DNA of 64,000 nucleotides. It comes from Parachlamydiales bacterium. GTDB taxonomy: Bacteria > Chlamydiota > Chlamydiia > Chlamydiales > JABDDJ01. Location of the stretch: the NCBI GenBank assembly GCA_041671045.1, contig JBAZCF010000003.1, positions 186,001-250,000 on the forward strand, written 5' to 3'. The translations under genes were made by a program, and so were the position numbers. How positions within the stretch are numbered: position 1 is the first letter of the stretch; each line of letters starts with the position of its first letter. Under the pieces are notes generated by a model that was given only the letters and a program-made list of their open reading frames with translations, was not told the origin of the DNA and ran no database searches. Of the stretch, positions 18,536 to 28,005 are shown piece by piece.

Positions 18536-19207
18536 ATGGTTACATCGGTTAATATTAATGGAACTCTAGTATGTTGGAGGCAAGCTGATCCTCAACAACC
18601 TTTATTTCAATCTAGCAAGGAAAATATAGGGGTATCCAGTCAATGGGTTTCTGCTCAGACTTTTTTGAATGATATCTATACTCGCAGTACTTTTAGTGTT
18701 CAAGGACCCTACTGCACAGGTAAGGAAGTATGTGAAAAAACAAATGTTGCTTCCTATCTCTTAGATGTTGCGGATTCTGATGAAGATATTTATCAAAATT
18801 TTACTGAAACTAAGAAAGTTTGGAATGCAGTGCGCGATATTGTGAAAACATCTTCCAATAACCAAGTGGAACTTATCGAAGATCCAAAAGAAGCTGAAAT
18901 ATCTGCTAAATTTGTCGATCATGTGTTTCGTCCTTTTATTCCGAACTCTCCGCTATTGACTTGGTCGCATAATCCAAAGGCATCTACCTTTAAGCGTTCT
19001 ATTGGTCTATTTGGACTTTTTTTTGAGCTGCCTGTACGTTTATTGGTAGTTTTAGGGGGGCATGCATTATTAAGTGGCTATAGCCTTATCTCTAAGGATG
19101 AAAAGACGGCAGATTATATAGCATACTATCGTTTTCGCTTAGATATTAACGCCTACTCACCCTCGCAAGAAATATGTAAACGAATCTATAATGCTATCAA
19201 TTTCTAA
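18536..19207 (+). CDS. Hypothetical protein, 222 aa
   Basis: No family is recognised. The start is placed at the ATG at 18536, not the upstream in-frame ATG at 18497, because a GAGG lies 9 nt before it. A hydrophobic stretch around residues 158-180 (LFGLFFELPVRLLVVLGGHALLS) could be a single membrane segment, and the rest is soluble. It has its own terminator and no operon partner. An inclusion-membrane or secreted role is possible but not shown. Confidence 0.65.
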   Translation: MVTSVNINGTLVCWRQADPQQPLFQSSKENIGVSSQWVSAQTFLNDIYTRSTFSVQGPYCTGKEVCEKTNVASYLLDVADSDEDIYQNFTETKKVWNAVRDIVKTSSNNQVELIEDPKEAEISAKFVDHVFRPFIPNSPLLTWSHNPKASTFKRSIGLFGLFFELPVRLLVVLGGHALLSGYSLISKDEKTADYIAYYRFRLDINAYSPSQEICKRIYNAINF

Positions 19208-19229
19208 ATAGCTATCTACTTATTACATC

Positions 19230-19262
19230 AATAAGCTTCTCCTATGCAAGGAGAAGCTTATT
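19230..19262 (+). terminator. Rho-independent terminator after the 222-aa gene
   Basis: A perfect 13-bp stem (19230-19242 with 19250-19262), a 7-base loop and a T-rich tail, 23 bases after the stop. Confidence 0.8.
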
Positions 19263-19362
19263 TCTTAAAACATCCTAGATGTACGGTAACACATTAATCC
19301 TTTTGAATTGATACTCAAATTAGTTCGGCCGATATCCACACCAAAAAATAAGTAAATATTTT

Positions 19363-20244
19363 TTAAGACATATAGTGCTGCGTGCCAATTCCCACAGGAC
19401 TTGTGAGTGAGAGCCTTTGGGCCATCGAGCGGATGTGGTCCAAGCCGATCGTCGATTCGAAACTGCTGCTAAGCACTAAATCTACCTGAAACTGTCGCGC
19501 CCACGATAATATTGAAAGGCAATTAAGCAGGCCGCCTTGCACCGTAGGCTTATAGATAAGCGCTTTAAGTGTTGGCAGATTTGCAAAACGGTCTAAATCT
19601 AAGCCGTGATAAGACTCGTCCAATGCAAGGGGGTGATCAAATAGACTTAGATCATCAGAGTTCTGAAAGGGTTCTTCTACATAATCAAAAGTATCTGTTG
19701 GAAACTGCTCAAAGAATTCTATAGCTTCTTGCGTTTTCCATGCTCTGTTCACATCAACTCGCAGGCGAAAAGTGTTTTTAAGTTGGTGGATGATGTTTGC
19801 GGCGTCATTGAATGTAAGTTCGCTGACTTTAAGCTTTGCATGGGAGTAGCCTTCGCTTTTTCTTTGTTTTGCGTGCTTAAGGATATCTTCAGGCTGCCCC
19901 ATCAGCAAGGCAGCAGATTGAGCTGCGATGCTCTCTATAGGAAAATAGAGCTGCAAAAGAGCGGATTCTAGGCCAAAAAGCACAGAGGGATAAAGGTCTA
20001 GCTTTTGAAGGTGATAGAAAAAAGTGGATTTAGCCCAATCGATAGACAGTATCTCGTCTTTCTTATTCTTCACCTGTTCCAGTGACTCCTGCAAAGTCTC
20101 ATTATTCCATCCAGGTAATGGGGATATTTCACCCTGCGCTGTTTTGCCCGCTTCATCTTTTATACGGAGGATAGCTCCTGAACGTTTGGCTCCACCGGTC
20201 AATGCTATTTCAAAAAGCTCAATCACTAGTTCTTTGATCTTCAT
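19363..20244 (-). CDS. menC: Enolase-superfamily protein, probably o-succinylbenzoate synthase (MenC-like)
   Basis: A 293-aa member of the muconate-lactonising branch of the enolase superfamily. The barrel residues are in place: the KxK pair in HAKLKVS (about residue 150), Asp in RVDVNRAW, Glu in EEPF, Asp in LDES and Lys in IYKPTVQGG. MenC makes o-succinylbenzoate in menaquinone synthesis. Related dipeptide epimerases and racemases share these residues, so the substrate is uncertain. It follows the sensor gene by 4 bp; no other men gene lies near. Confidence 0.72.
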   Translation of the reverse strand: MKIKELVIELFEIALTGGAKRSGAILRIKDEAGKTAQGEISPLPGWNNETLQESLEQVKNKKDEILSIDWAKSTFFYHLQKLDLYPSVLFGLESALLQLYFPIESIAAQSAALLMGQPEDILKHAKQRKSEGYSHAKLKVSELTFNDAANIIHQLKNTFRLRVDVNRAWKTQEAIEFFEQFPTDTFDYVEEPFQNSDDLSLFDHPLALDESYHGLDLDRFANLPTLKALIYKPTVQGGLLNCLSILSWARQFQVDLVLSSSFESTIGLDHIRSMAQRLSLTSPVGIGTQHYMS

Positions 20245-20248
20245 AAGT

Positions 20249-21730
20249 TTAGCGTTTCCTTGTTAGTAGCGTGACAAAGATATCTTTTTCGAAATGGTGC
20301 TTATCGCTTAGAAAATTAAGCTCTTGTTGCAGCATAGATGCAAAAATATCGAAGCTATCTTTGGAAAAATTAGTGAAAACTCTTTGCAGAAGCTTTTCAA
20401 TACCTTCAGTGTTTCCTACAATATCCCAAAGAATACGTGATGTGACAAGGATAATAGCATCTTTTTTAAGCTCAAGACTTCCTTTTTTATCTTCTAGAAA
20501 ATGTATTTGGTTATTTTGCCAGATAATAAGGGGTGGCAACCCATGCCTTTCATAATGAAGGATATCCGCAGAAAGCTCTATATGGGTGCAGGGAAACCGG
20601 CAATGTTCTTCAGCAACACTTTCTAAAAGACGATATACTCCATCAAAGCCTTTCTCCGGATTTTCCATCATTTCAAGTATCAGTGATCCATCCTCTTTCG
20701 TAGAAAAAGAAACATGTATGCCATGCGGCTCTTGAGCAGATTGTGTATGCAATCCTTTGACAATAAAAAGGGGATGCTCAAATTCGGCTATCGAACGCAT
20801 AAACATCTTTTCTTGAAGTAAAAGAGCGCATTCATATTCGCCAAAGAGGCGTTCACGCATAGCGGAAGAATGTTTTAGACGGTGGATATTCTCCATAAGG
20901 CATTCGCTCATCGTATTCAAAGTATTGCCCAGCTCTTCGATCTCAAGCGGACCTTTGACGTCTACGGTCGTTCCATATTCACCGGCAGCTAAATTTAGGG
21001 CAGCTAGTTTGATTTTTTGTACGGGTTCACTGATGCGGTTTGCGGCATAATAGACGCTTAAAATCACTAGAACGATGGTTGCGAGGGCACTTAAAGCAAT
21101 GACTATCGCAGCGGATTTAAGCTTTTCATTGATTGTTTTGTTTGCAATGTCCGCTCCTAATAGCGCAATGACTTGCCCTTTTGCATTTGTAAGGGGGGCA
21201 TAGGCGGTAATGATATGTTCATTGGTCCCTCTCTCTTTGTACTCATCCGTTACCATCGGACGTGCATTAAGATAGAGCAGCTGTTCTCCGCTCTCTGAAT
21301 AATCTTGTTCTTTATTTGCACGGGGCGAGGTGATACTTACATCCTGCAGAAAAACCAGACGGAAAGCATTGTCAGTATTTTTTCCGTCGTAAATAGGATT
21401 ATGGGGACTAAGTGGCTGGTTTAAGAGGACTTTTTCGCCTTTTTTCACCGGAACGACTTGCACAAGATATAAACTGTTAAGGCCTAGGTTCTCAACTATA
21501 TCCGTAAATTGCTTTTCAAGTTGCAGGCTGTTGCCCTCTCCTTGGATTAGCTCATCTACTTTTTCTGTAGGAAGGACAGATGCGATACCTATAACAGTGC
21601 TTAGGGCTTTTTCCTTAAAGCTCCCCAGGATCTCATTTTTCCAGTTGTAATGGAAGAACAGCGAGATGATGGTGACAAAAGCGATAAGTGGAGGCAATAA
21701 CAGGCTTAGTAAACGTTTACGAATGGTCAT
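20249..21730 (-). CDS. RsbU-like membrane sensor with HAMP and a degenerate PP2C/SpoIIE domain
   Basis: The 493-aa protein has a membrane segment at about residues 8-26, an extracytoplasmic sensor domain to about 190, a second membrane segment (about 192-215), a HAMP linker (about 215-270) and a C-terminal domain resembling RsbU/SpoIIE phosphatases. The core SADILHYERHGLPPLIIW matches that fold, but the acidic metal ligands of the family (GGD, the Asp before SG, TDG, terminal DD) are not present; TDG reads TSR. This resembles the chlamydial RsbU architecture. It overlaps the cyclic-nucleotide-binding gene by 4 nt. Confidence 0.75.
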   Translation of the reverse strand: MTIRKRLLSLLLPPLIAFVTIISLFFHYNWKNEILGSFKEKALSTVIGIASVLPTEKVDELIQGEGNSLQLEKQFTDIVENLGLNSLYLVQVVPVKKGEKVLLNQPLSPHNPIYDGKNTDNAFRLVFLQDVSITSPRANKEQDYSESGEQLLYLNARPMVTDEYKERGTNEHIITAYAPLTNAKGQVIALLGADIANKTINEKLKSAAIVIALSALATIVLVILSVYYAANRISEPVQKIKLAALNLAAGEYGTTVDVKGPLEIEELGNTLNTMSECLMENIHRLKHSSAMRERLFGEYECALLLQEKMFMRSIAEFEHPLFIVKGLHTQSAQEPHGIHVSFSTKEDGSLILEMMENPEKGFDGVYRLLESVAEEHCRFPCTHIELSADILHYERHGLPPLIIWQNNQIHFLEDKKGSLELKKDAIILVTSRILWDIVGNTEGIEKLLQRVFTNFSKDSFDIFASMLQQELNFLSDKHHFEKDIFVTLLTRKR

Positions 21731-22170
21731 GTTGCATCCTTAAGAAAAAATTTTGCCCTGTCAGGAACGCAAGATGCAAAGACGCTTAAAAAGCCCAAAG
21801 CTACAGAGGGATATTCCGAGATAATGGTGATAAGGTTGGTCTGAGTTAGTGTTAAAATATCGCAATCAACCATAGCCACGGCATTATAGGCTCTTTTATT
21901 ATCATCAAAAAGCCCTTCATCACCAAAAAAGCCCCCGTTTTCAAGTATCACCGGGGATGGAATTTGCGGGGCGGAAATCTGAACTTTTCCGTTAAGGATA
22001 AAATACATACGGTGGGCTTCATCGTTGATCTCAAAAATCGTATCGTTCTTATCGAAACTGACCTCGGTTAATTTATCCGCAATCGGTAGAAGCATTTCCA
22101 TTGTCAGCATTCTGAAAAGGGGAGTGCGCTTCAGATAAAAGACTTTATCGATAATGGTAAGGTTCTTCAT
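21727..22170 (-). CDS. Cyclic-nucleotide-binding domain protein
   Basis: A stand-alone CNMP-binding domain of 147 aa. The beta-roll pattern is visible: LTEVSFDKNDTIFEINDEAHRMYFILNGKVQI, then GGFFGDEGLFDD in place of the phosphate-binding cassette (usually GExxLL...RxA), then R-A-Y-N-A. It has no DNA-binding domain, so it is likely a regulatory partner. It overlaps both neighbours by 4 nt (ATGA type), the transporter before and the RsbU-like sensor after, implying production in fixed proportion. Confidence 0.85.
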   Translation of the reverse strand: MKNLTIIDKVFYLKRTPLFRMLTMEMLLPIADKLTEVSFDKNDTIFEINDEAHRMYFILNGKVQISAPQIPSPVILENGGFFGDEGLFDDNKRAYNAVAMVDCDILTLTQTNLITIISEYPSVALGFLSVFASCVPDRAKFFLKDAT

Positions 22171-24956
22171 GCTTGCAATAGCTCGTAGGCAAAATGGTGG
22201 AAAATTTCTTCATGTGTCTTCATCTGGTTAAGCAATGTCTCTCTCCACAACGGTAAATGCAGTTGACGCATGTAGATCGCTGCTACCATCACTTCTAAGG
22301 GTGAAAAAGATTCGCTCATTTTTTCTAATAACTCCGGTAGGCTCAGTGGATTTTCTATCATCTTCTTACAAGCCGCAAGCTTTTCCTCCAATGGAATATC
22401 TGCGACTAGAGGGTAGATAAGCCTGAATGTTTCAATATTACAATACTTTTCTAAAGTTTCAACTACTTGGCTTCGCACTTTGGAATTTCGGCTTGCTAAA
22501 GACCTAGCTAATAACTCGCAATCATCAATCTCTCCGGCCTCGCCCAATGCGTGGATAACAAAGTCAATAACGGAACGGTATCTGGTCTCCAAGGCTTCTT
22601 TCAATAGTGACAAATCGATTCCATAGTTTTGCTCATCAATCGTATGTAAATGATAAAAATAAAAGGCTGCACGTTTGATTTCTTTTCGTACAATATCATT
22701 CAGATTTGCATGCAGCTGCGCCACAGCGAGGTGGCTTAAGATCCTTACAGCCAATGTTCTGCAACGTTCTCTCACAGCTTTGTTTTTTGTAAGCGCCAGC
22801 AAGATGGGGACTGTTCTCAAGCCCATTTTTACAATGACATTTTCTGCCACACGCCTTTCCTGCGGCCTAAGGTGTTCGCTGCTTGTGATGATGATTTCTA
22901 CAGCTGCTGTACCTGCCACCTTGCCTAAAGCCTCCAAACAGGACTGCCTAATTAGCGTGGATGAGGATTTGGTCAATAAGCTACTGATAAGACGAGCATA
23001 GCGATACCCTTGGACATCTGCTAACTGCGCAAAGATCTCCATAGCTTTTTCTACAACTGAGACGCGGTGGTCTTTCAAAAAGGGAATAAGGACTTCCACA
23101 TCGTAGGGTGCTCCGTCTACCGCTAACATATTCAAACCCATAACAACTTCTGATTCTATGGAACTTGACAGTAGTTCTTGCTGTTTTTGAACTGCAATTA
23201 GCTGATTTTGAGTTGCTTGCACCGGAGGTAAGTGCGCCCAGGATTTCTTTAAGGCTGCAATGGCTGCACCCTGAAGCTCCAGGGAATCGCTATCAATGTA
23301 CGCAAATGCCTTCTCCGGATGTAGAAAACCACCGCAGGCTAGATAATAAAGGATATCTTGCAACAATTCCTCATCTGTATCCTGATCATACCAACTATTC
23401 AACGTTTCTATGACTGCAGTATCATACACATAGGGGGTACGTATGAGCGCCTTAATTAACTCTCTTTTTTGTTTAGCTTCTGCAATGGAAAATTCTTTTA
23501 AAATGGTTTCAAGCAGAGTTTGTTCCTGCAATGCCAATAGTCCTTCTGCTGCAAGCAGCTTTTCGTGGGTATTACCGGCTTTCAATCTGAAAAGTAAGCG
23601 CTGTCTATAGAGTTCTGCTGATTTCTCAGATTTTGGTCTAAGCCACTGCGTCACATTTCTGTGAAAAAGGATGGCATTTTCCGCTAAATTAAGATAAATG
23701 GCTCTACCGTAGTTATAAGCTAATAAAAATGCTAAAGCTAATACGGAAATAGCCAAGAGCAGCCCTAAGATGCGGGCGTCTAAAGCGAAACTGGATAGCA
23801 ATACTGACGATATCAACATCCCTAGGGGCTCAAAAAAGGACTCAATAAATATTCTGATTCGATATTTAAGCCGTGAAGAGACACCGTTAAGCAACAAATT
23901 AAAGTTACTATCATCAATGACATAAATAGTCCCTTCCACCACAAACATGCCTACAACAGCAAAAGCTATGTTGTCACTGGTAACCCACCCTAAGTAGTTT
24001 AAAAACAGTAATATACCCGTTAAAGGAAGTACACCGCCTATCCCAAAGCGATGAACAATGCGGCTATAAATAAATAGCCCTATCAGTAAGTTGCTTAAGC
24101 TAATTCCAATTAAGCAACGTCCCATAAAAATTGCCAGCGGCGTTTGTTCACCTTCTCCGATTTCTAACGCTTCTTCCGGAAAATGTCTCTGAAAGGACTC
24201 CAAATAGTTAAATTCTGTGACAACCATAGTGACATAAATCAAAAAGTTGCTCGCCATCAAAAAGAGCGTAAAACGGGAGCTAAAAATCATTTTTAGAGTA
24301 GTACCTAGCGAAAGATCCCCCTGGCTTGCACTTTCCTGGAGGGAATTTTCGTCATGCACCGGGATAAATTTAGTCTTAGCTACCCATACAATACACCCCA
24401 CCAATGCTAATAATAATGTGATCAAGCCATAGACCTGCTCCAACTCTAACAAGCCCAGCTGCATGATCACACCTGTCGTCGCAATTCCTAGAAAGATGGA
24501 CGAACTGAAAAGTGCAAATAACCTTTTGGCATCTTGTAAGGTGTAATACTGGTCGACAAAGGTCCAATATCCCGTTGTAAAAATAGCCATGCTTAATGTC
24601 CCGATAACACGTAAAACATACCAAAAGCTTCTATCTTCAATTTGCAAAATAAGCCCGCAAAGAATGGACGTATAGGCCAGAAAGGCTACAAAAATTATCC
24701 CGAGATATACGATGTGCGTGTCAAAGTTGTGGTAGGCATGCAGGAGATAGAATGCTAATACGATCATAATACAGGCGGAAATGCTATAGACGACAGGTAA
24801 GTTTTCTGCCCCTACATGCAGCAAAAACATTACATCAGCAAAACGGAGACCTAAAGAAATCGCTAATGCCCAGAGAAATCCAAGCAAAGCCATGAAAAAC
24901 GCTTGCCGTTCTTCACCCTGATATATGTTGAAAAGGCGTGAAAAAACCCTTACCAT
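22167..24956 (-). CDS. NTT/MFS-like transporter fused to HEAT repeats
   Basis: The 929-aa protein has about twelve membrane segments in residues 15-430 in the pattern of the ATP/ADP translocase-like (NTT, TLC) family, then a soluble C-terminal half of HEAT-like helical repeats (about 460-900). The chlamydial NTT family imports nucleotides, but this long HEAT-fused form has no assigned substrate. Related proteins in other phyla carry a fused cyclic-nucleotide domain; here that domain is encoded by the next overlapping gene. It begins one base inside the nitroreductase stop. Confidence 0.8.
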   Translation of the reverse strand: MVRVFSRLFNIYQGEERQAFFMALLGFLWALAISLGLRFADVMFLLHVGAENLPVVYSISACIMIVLAFYLLHAYHNFDTHIVYLGIIFVAFLAYTSILCGLILQIEDRSFWYVLRVIGTLSMAIFTTGYWTFVDQYYTLQDAKRLFALFSSSIFLGIATTGVIMQLGLLELEQVYGLITLLLALVGCIVWVAKTKFIPVHDENSLQESASQGDLSLGTTLKMIFSSRFTLFLMASNFLIYVTMVVTEFNYLESFQRHFPEEALEIGEGEQTPLAIFMGRCLIGISLSNLLIGLFIYSRIVHRFGIGGVLPLTGILLFLNYLGWVTSDNIAFAVVGMFVVEGTIYVIDDSNFNLLLNGVSSRLKYRIRIFIESFFEPLGMLISSVLLSSFALDARILGLLLAISVLALAFLLAYNYGRAIYLNLAENAILFHRNVTQWLRPKSEKSAELYRQRLLFRLKAGNTHEKLLAAEGLLALQEQTLLETILKEFSIAEAKQKRELIKALIRTPYVYDTAVIETLNSWYDQDTDEELLQDILYYLACGGFLHPEKAFAYIDSDSLELQGAAIAALKKSWAHLPPVQATQNQLIAVQKQQELLSSSIESEVVMGLNMLAVDGAPYDVEVLIPFLKDHRVSVVEKAMEIFAQLADVQGYRYARLISSLLTKSSSTLIRQSCLEALGKVAGTAAVEIIITSSEHLRPQERRVAENVIVKMGLRTVPILLALTKNKAVRERCRTLAVRILSHLAVAQLHANLNDIVRKEIKRAAFYFYHLHTIDEQNYGIDLSLLKEALETRYRSVIDFVIHALGEAGEIDDCELLARSLASRNSKVRSQVVETLEKYCNIETFRLIYPLVADIPLEEKLAACKKMIENPLSLPELLEKMSESFSPLEVMVAAIYMRQLHLPLWRETLLNQMKTHEEIFHHFAYELLQA

Positions 24957-25579
24957 TAAGGTGCAATCCCATTAGCCCAATCACCCCAGAAAAATTGACT
25001 GCTCAACGGGTTTCTCTTTTTCTCTTGGATACCGTTTGCATTGGGTTGTTCGTAGCCAATAGCAATGACGGCCATAGGGGTATAGCTAGCAGGAAGGCTA
25101 AATAATTGTCTGACTTTCTTATCATCAAATCCGCCCATCTCATGCGGCATCAGACCCAAAGATGCTGCTTTGTAAACTAAAGACATAGCTGCTGCACCCG
25201 TATCATACTGCGCCCATCTATTCGGCTTATTGTTTTTTCGCAATACCTCATTCGCAGAGACAAGGATAAGCACGGGAGCATTCTGAGCCCATTTTTGATT
25301 GTTTACCGCTAAAGTACCTAATAATTTTGAATACGCTTCAGGTGTTTCCTTCTTATCACAGAAAATGAAACTCCAAGGCTGCTCGTTATAACTGGAAGGG
25401 GAATAATGGGCCGTTTGCGCAAGCTGGATTAATAAAGCTTTCGGAACAGGTTTTGTTACATCATAATCATAGCCGCTATGACGAACTATAACCAACTCTG
25501 CGAAAGTCATCTCACTAGTATGTGCGTTTAAATGGCATGAGGCAATACAACAAAATAATAAGATAACTAACTTGTACAT
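24956..25579 (-). CDS. Nitroreductase family protein with N-terminal signal sequence
   Basis: A 207-aa FMN-dependent nitroreductase-fold protein. The FMN-binding segment SPSSYNEQPWSFI and later ALNLRR-like positions (YDTGAAAMSLVYKAASLGL, MGGFD) are recognisable. The first about 20 residues (MYKLVILLFCCIASCHLNA) look like a signal peptide, unusual for this cytosolic family. The first family motif, usually RRSxRxF, is altered to RHSGYDYD. The start follows GGAATAAAATC. It is coupled to the transporter downstream. Substrate unknown. Confidence 0.82.
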   Translation of the reverse strand: MYKLVILLFCCIASCHLNAHTSEMTFAELVIVRHSGYDYDVTKPVPKALLIQLAQTAHYSPSSYNEQPWSFIFCDKKETPEAYSKLLGTLAVNNQKWAQNAPVLILVSANEVLRKNNKPNRWAQYDTGAAAMSLVYKAASLGLMPHEMGGFDDKKVRQLFSLPASYTPMAVIAIGYEQPNANGIQEKKRNPLSSQFFWGDWANGIAP

Positions 25580-25635
25580 GATTTTATTCCGATAGATTTA
25601 TTTATAAACTTATAATGCAGGAGATAATGTGTCAA

Positions 25636-26811
25636 TCAATGGATACTGCTGATTCGTTTCGCTGCATCTAGGATTGCATTTCGGGTTCCAAAGGCAGTAA
25701 ATCGAATAAACCCTTCTCCCTCAGGACCAAAACCTGATCCCGGTGTAGTCACTAAATGATACCTTTCCAGTAAATATTGGAATACTTCCCACGATTTTTG
25801 ACCCGGAAACTCTGTCCATAGATAGGGCGCATTCTCACCGCCAAAAACTTTATACCCCACATTTTGCAATGCATTTTTAAGGATAGCGGCATTCTCCATA
25901 TAATAGTTATTCAAATGAATGATCTCATTGATTCCTTCTTCTCTCAAGATTGCTAAGCCTCCTGCCTGGGTAATGTTGGATGCGCCATTAAATACCGTAG
26001 ACATTAAACGGCTCCAATCTGAGCGTACAGAATGTCCGTCGTCGTACTTTAACTCTTCCGGTACAACAGTCCACCCTAACCTAACTCCTGTAAAACCTGC
26101 TATCTTTGAGAATGAATTGACTTCAATAGCTACACTCTGCGCCCCTTCAATCTCAAAAATAGATTTAGGCAATGTAGAGTCTTGAATATAACAGGCATAC
26201 GCTGCATCAAAAAGAATAATTGAACGGTTTTTCTGTGCAAACTGTACCAATCTCTCTAACTGTTCTTTTGTAGCAACTGCTCCCGTTGGATTATTTGGAG
26301 AACAGAAATAAATCAAATCTGTGCGCGGCAGTTTCTTCAAATCAGGGAAAAAATGATTTTTTGGATTGCACGCCATATAGTGGATTTCTGTGACACCCTG
26401 TATTTTGCTTCCATCAATATAGACAGGATAGGCAGGATCTTGCACTGCAATCGATACATCAGGACCGAATAGCATCTGCAAACGGCCGATATCGCACTTC
26501 GCCCCATCGGAAATGAAAATTTCTTCCGGCTTTATGGTATTGTTATAGAATTGTTTAGCTATGGCTTCACGCAATTCTTTCAGGCCCTGCTCAGGACCAT
26601 AACCAGTATACCCCCTTACTGTTCCCAATTTACGCGCGGCATGGGTTAACTCTTTAGCAACACTCGCTGGAATGGGTTGCGTAGTATCACCTATCCCCAA
26701 ATGAATTAACTCTGCTTGGGGATGGTTCTTTAGAAATTCACGCTTGCGGGAATTAATCTCACGAAATAAGTAATGAGTAGAAAGAGAGGCTATGCCGGCG
26801 TTGCGTTTCAT
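25636..26811 (-). CDS. dapL: LL-diaminopimelate aminotransferase
   Basis: Converts tetrahydrodipicolinate directly to LL-diaminopimelate, the route used by Chlamydiae and plants. The 391-aa fold-type I aminotransferase has the N-terminal YLFREINSRKREFL and HLGIGDTTQPIP, the SPNNPTGAV segment and the PLP lysine in NSFSKIAGFTGVRLGW. The product feeds lysine and peptidoglycan synthesis. The GGAAAAATTGT leader supports the start. It stands alone, about 60 bp upstream of the nitroreductase gene on the same strand. Confidence 0.94.
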   Translation of the reverse strand: MKRNAGIASLSTHYLFREINSRKREFLKNHPQAELIHLGIGDTTQPIPASVAKELTHAARKLGTVRGYTGYGPEQGLKELREAIAKQFYNNTIKPEEIFISDGAKCDIGRLQMLFGPDVSIAVQDPAYPVYIDGSKIQGVTEIHYMACNPKNHFFPDLKKLPRTDLIYFCSPNNPTGAVATKEQLERLVQFAQKNRSIILFDAAYACYIQDSTLPKSIFEIEGAQSVAIEVNSFSKIAGFTGVRLGWTVVPEELKYDDGHSVRSDWSRLMSTVFNGASNITQAGGLAILREEGINEIIHLNNYYMENAAILKNALQNVGYKVFGGENAPYLWTEFPGQKSWEVFQYLLERYHLVTTPGSGFGPEGEGFIRFTAFGTRNAILDAAKRISSIH

Positions 26812-27006
26812 ACAATTTTTCCAATATAACGTAAAAGGGTTTTATCATAGAGGACGTTTTTTTGCCACCAATGCGCTTTTTAATACTCAACTTGTCCCAA
26901 GGAATTCTAGGAATAGGCTTGAGAATATATTTCAGTTTAGTATATGAAGGAAAAATTGCCATTTATGCTCAAGTAAAGTTCTTGTGTATAGAGAAAAGGA
27001 GAGACT

Positions 27007-27129
27007 ATGGATAAAACTATAGCATTATTCGTTGGCGTTTGCTGTCTGTTTGTTATTTTCTTATTCTACACCTATTCGGGAGAAGAACAGCCTATTCCTG
27101 CTTCTATTCATATCAGCGATAGCCGCTAA
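27007..27129 (+). CDS. Small membrane protein, 40 aa
   Basis: A short frame with a strong ribosome binding site (AAGGAG 6 nt before the ATG). It encodes one hydrophobic segment (about residues 4-23) followed by a short polar tail with Ser, His and Asp. The strong ribosome binding site, clean stop and position 27 bp before the ankyrin gene on the same strand suggest a real gene in that transcript. No family is recognised. Confidence 0.6.
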   Translation: MDKTIALFVGVCCLFVIFLFYTYSGEEQPIPASIHISDSR

Positions 27130-27156
27130 AAAAGCCTATTAATATTCAGGATCTCG

Positions 27157-28005
27157 ATGAACGTTACATCCATCAGTCATTACATTGAAAATGCAGCCAT
27201 TTTCTTTACAGCACCTCTAGAAAAATTACTTGTAACCATCCAAGACATCCGAGAAAAAATACTTTCAGCCTACAATGAACCTTCCAAAAGCATACCGGAA
27301 TTAAGGCTTCCTCCACATAATCATCCTGTTCGTCCTGAGAATTCTCATAAAAATAAAGAACGGCCGACATTTCTAGATAATGTCTTGGCAAAATGGGATC
27401 CTTTCGGTTTCTATAAGGCCTATCTAGAAGGTGCACAAACCATCGAAACTAATGAGAATGTTACTCCGTTGCACATACTCAATCTCGGGAAAAATTATAG
27501 CGCCATCTACCGCTATATCGCTAATGGTGCCGATGTCAACGCTCAAGATATACGGGGACAATCTCCTGCCTATTGGGCAGCATACCACGGCAACCTAAAA
27601 GCCATGACCATCCTAACCTCTTTCGGCGCTAACATAGCAAGTGAGGATTTACGCCAAAAAACACCACTACGCGCTGCAGCTAAATATGGCCATGATGACA
27701 TCATCACTTTTTTAGCTTCACATAAAGTGCCATTAGATAGCCTGGACGGCAGGGGACTCACCCCACTCCACGTGGCTGCTTACCACAAAAACTTCTCAGC
27801 CTACCAACAACTGATCCTTCATGGCGCCGATGCCACCATTAAAGATGCCAATGGCAACACTGCCGAAGATTTACTAAAACAACGCTACGCCTACGACTAC
27901 CACACCTCCCATTTCTTCCAGAGACTTTTCTCCTCTCCCATACCTCCACCATTAATAATGAGTCCCTGGACCCTTAAAAAAATTAATGGTAAAGCTGGTT
28001 CATGA
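27157..28005 (+). CDS. Ankyrin repeat protein, 282 aa
   Basis: An N-terminal region of about 90 residues without known domain is followed by four or five ankyrin repeats (about residues 95-255), clearest in NGADVNAQDIRGQSPAYWAA, then HGNLKAMTILTSFGANI, KTPLRAAAKYGHDDII and LTPLHVAAYHKNFSAY. Such proteins bind host or bacterial partners. There is no signal peptide. The end overlaps the ABC ATPase start by 4 nt, so it may be an accessory protein of that transporter rather than a free effector. Confidence 0.88.
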   Translation: MNVTSISHYIENAAIFFTAPLEKLLVTIQDIREKILSAYNEPSKSIPELRLPPHNHPVRPENSHKNKERPTFLDNVLAKWDPFGFYKAYLEGAQTIETNENVTPLHILNLGKNYSAIYRYIANGADVNAQDIRGQSPAYWAAYHGNLKAMTILTSFGANIASEDLRQKTPLRAAAKYGHDDIITFLASHKVPLDSLDGRGLTPLHVAAYHKNFSAYQQLILHGADATIKDANGNTAEDLLKQRYAYDYHTSHFFQRLFSSPIPPPLIMSPWTLKKINGKAGS

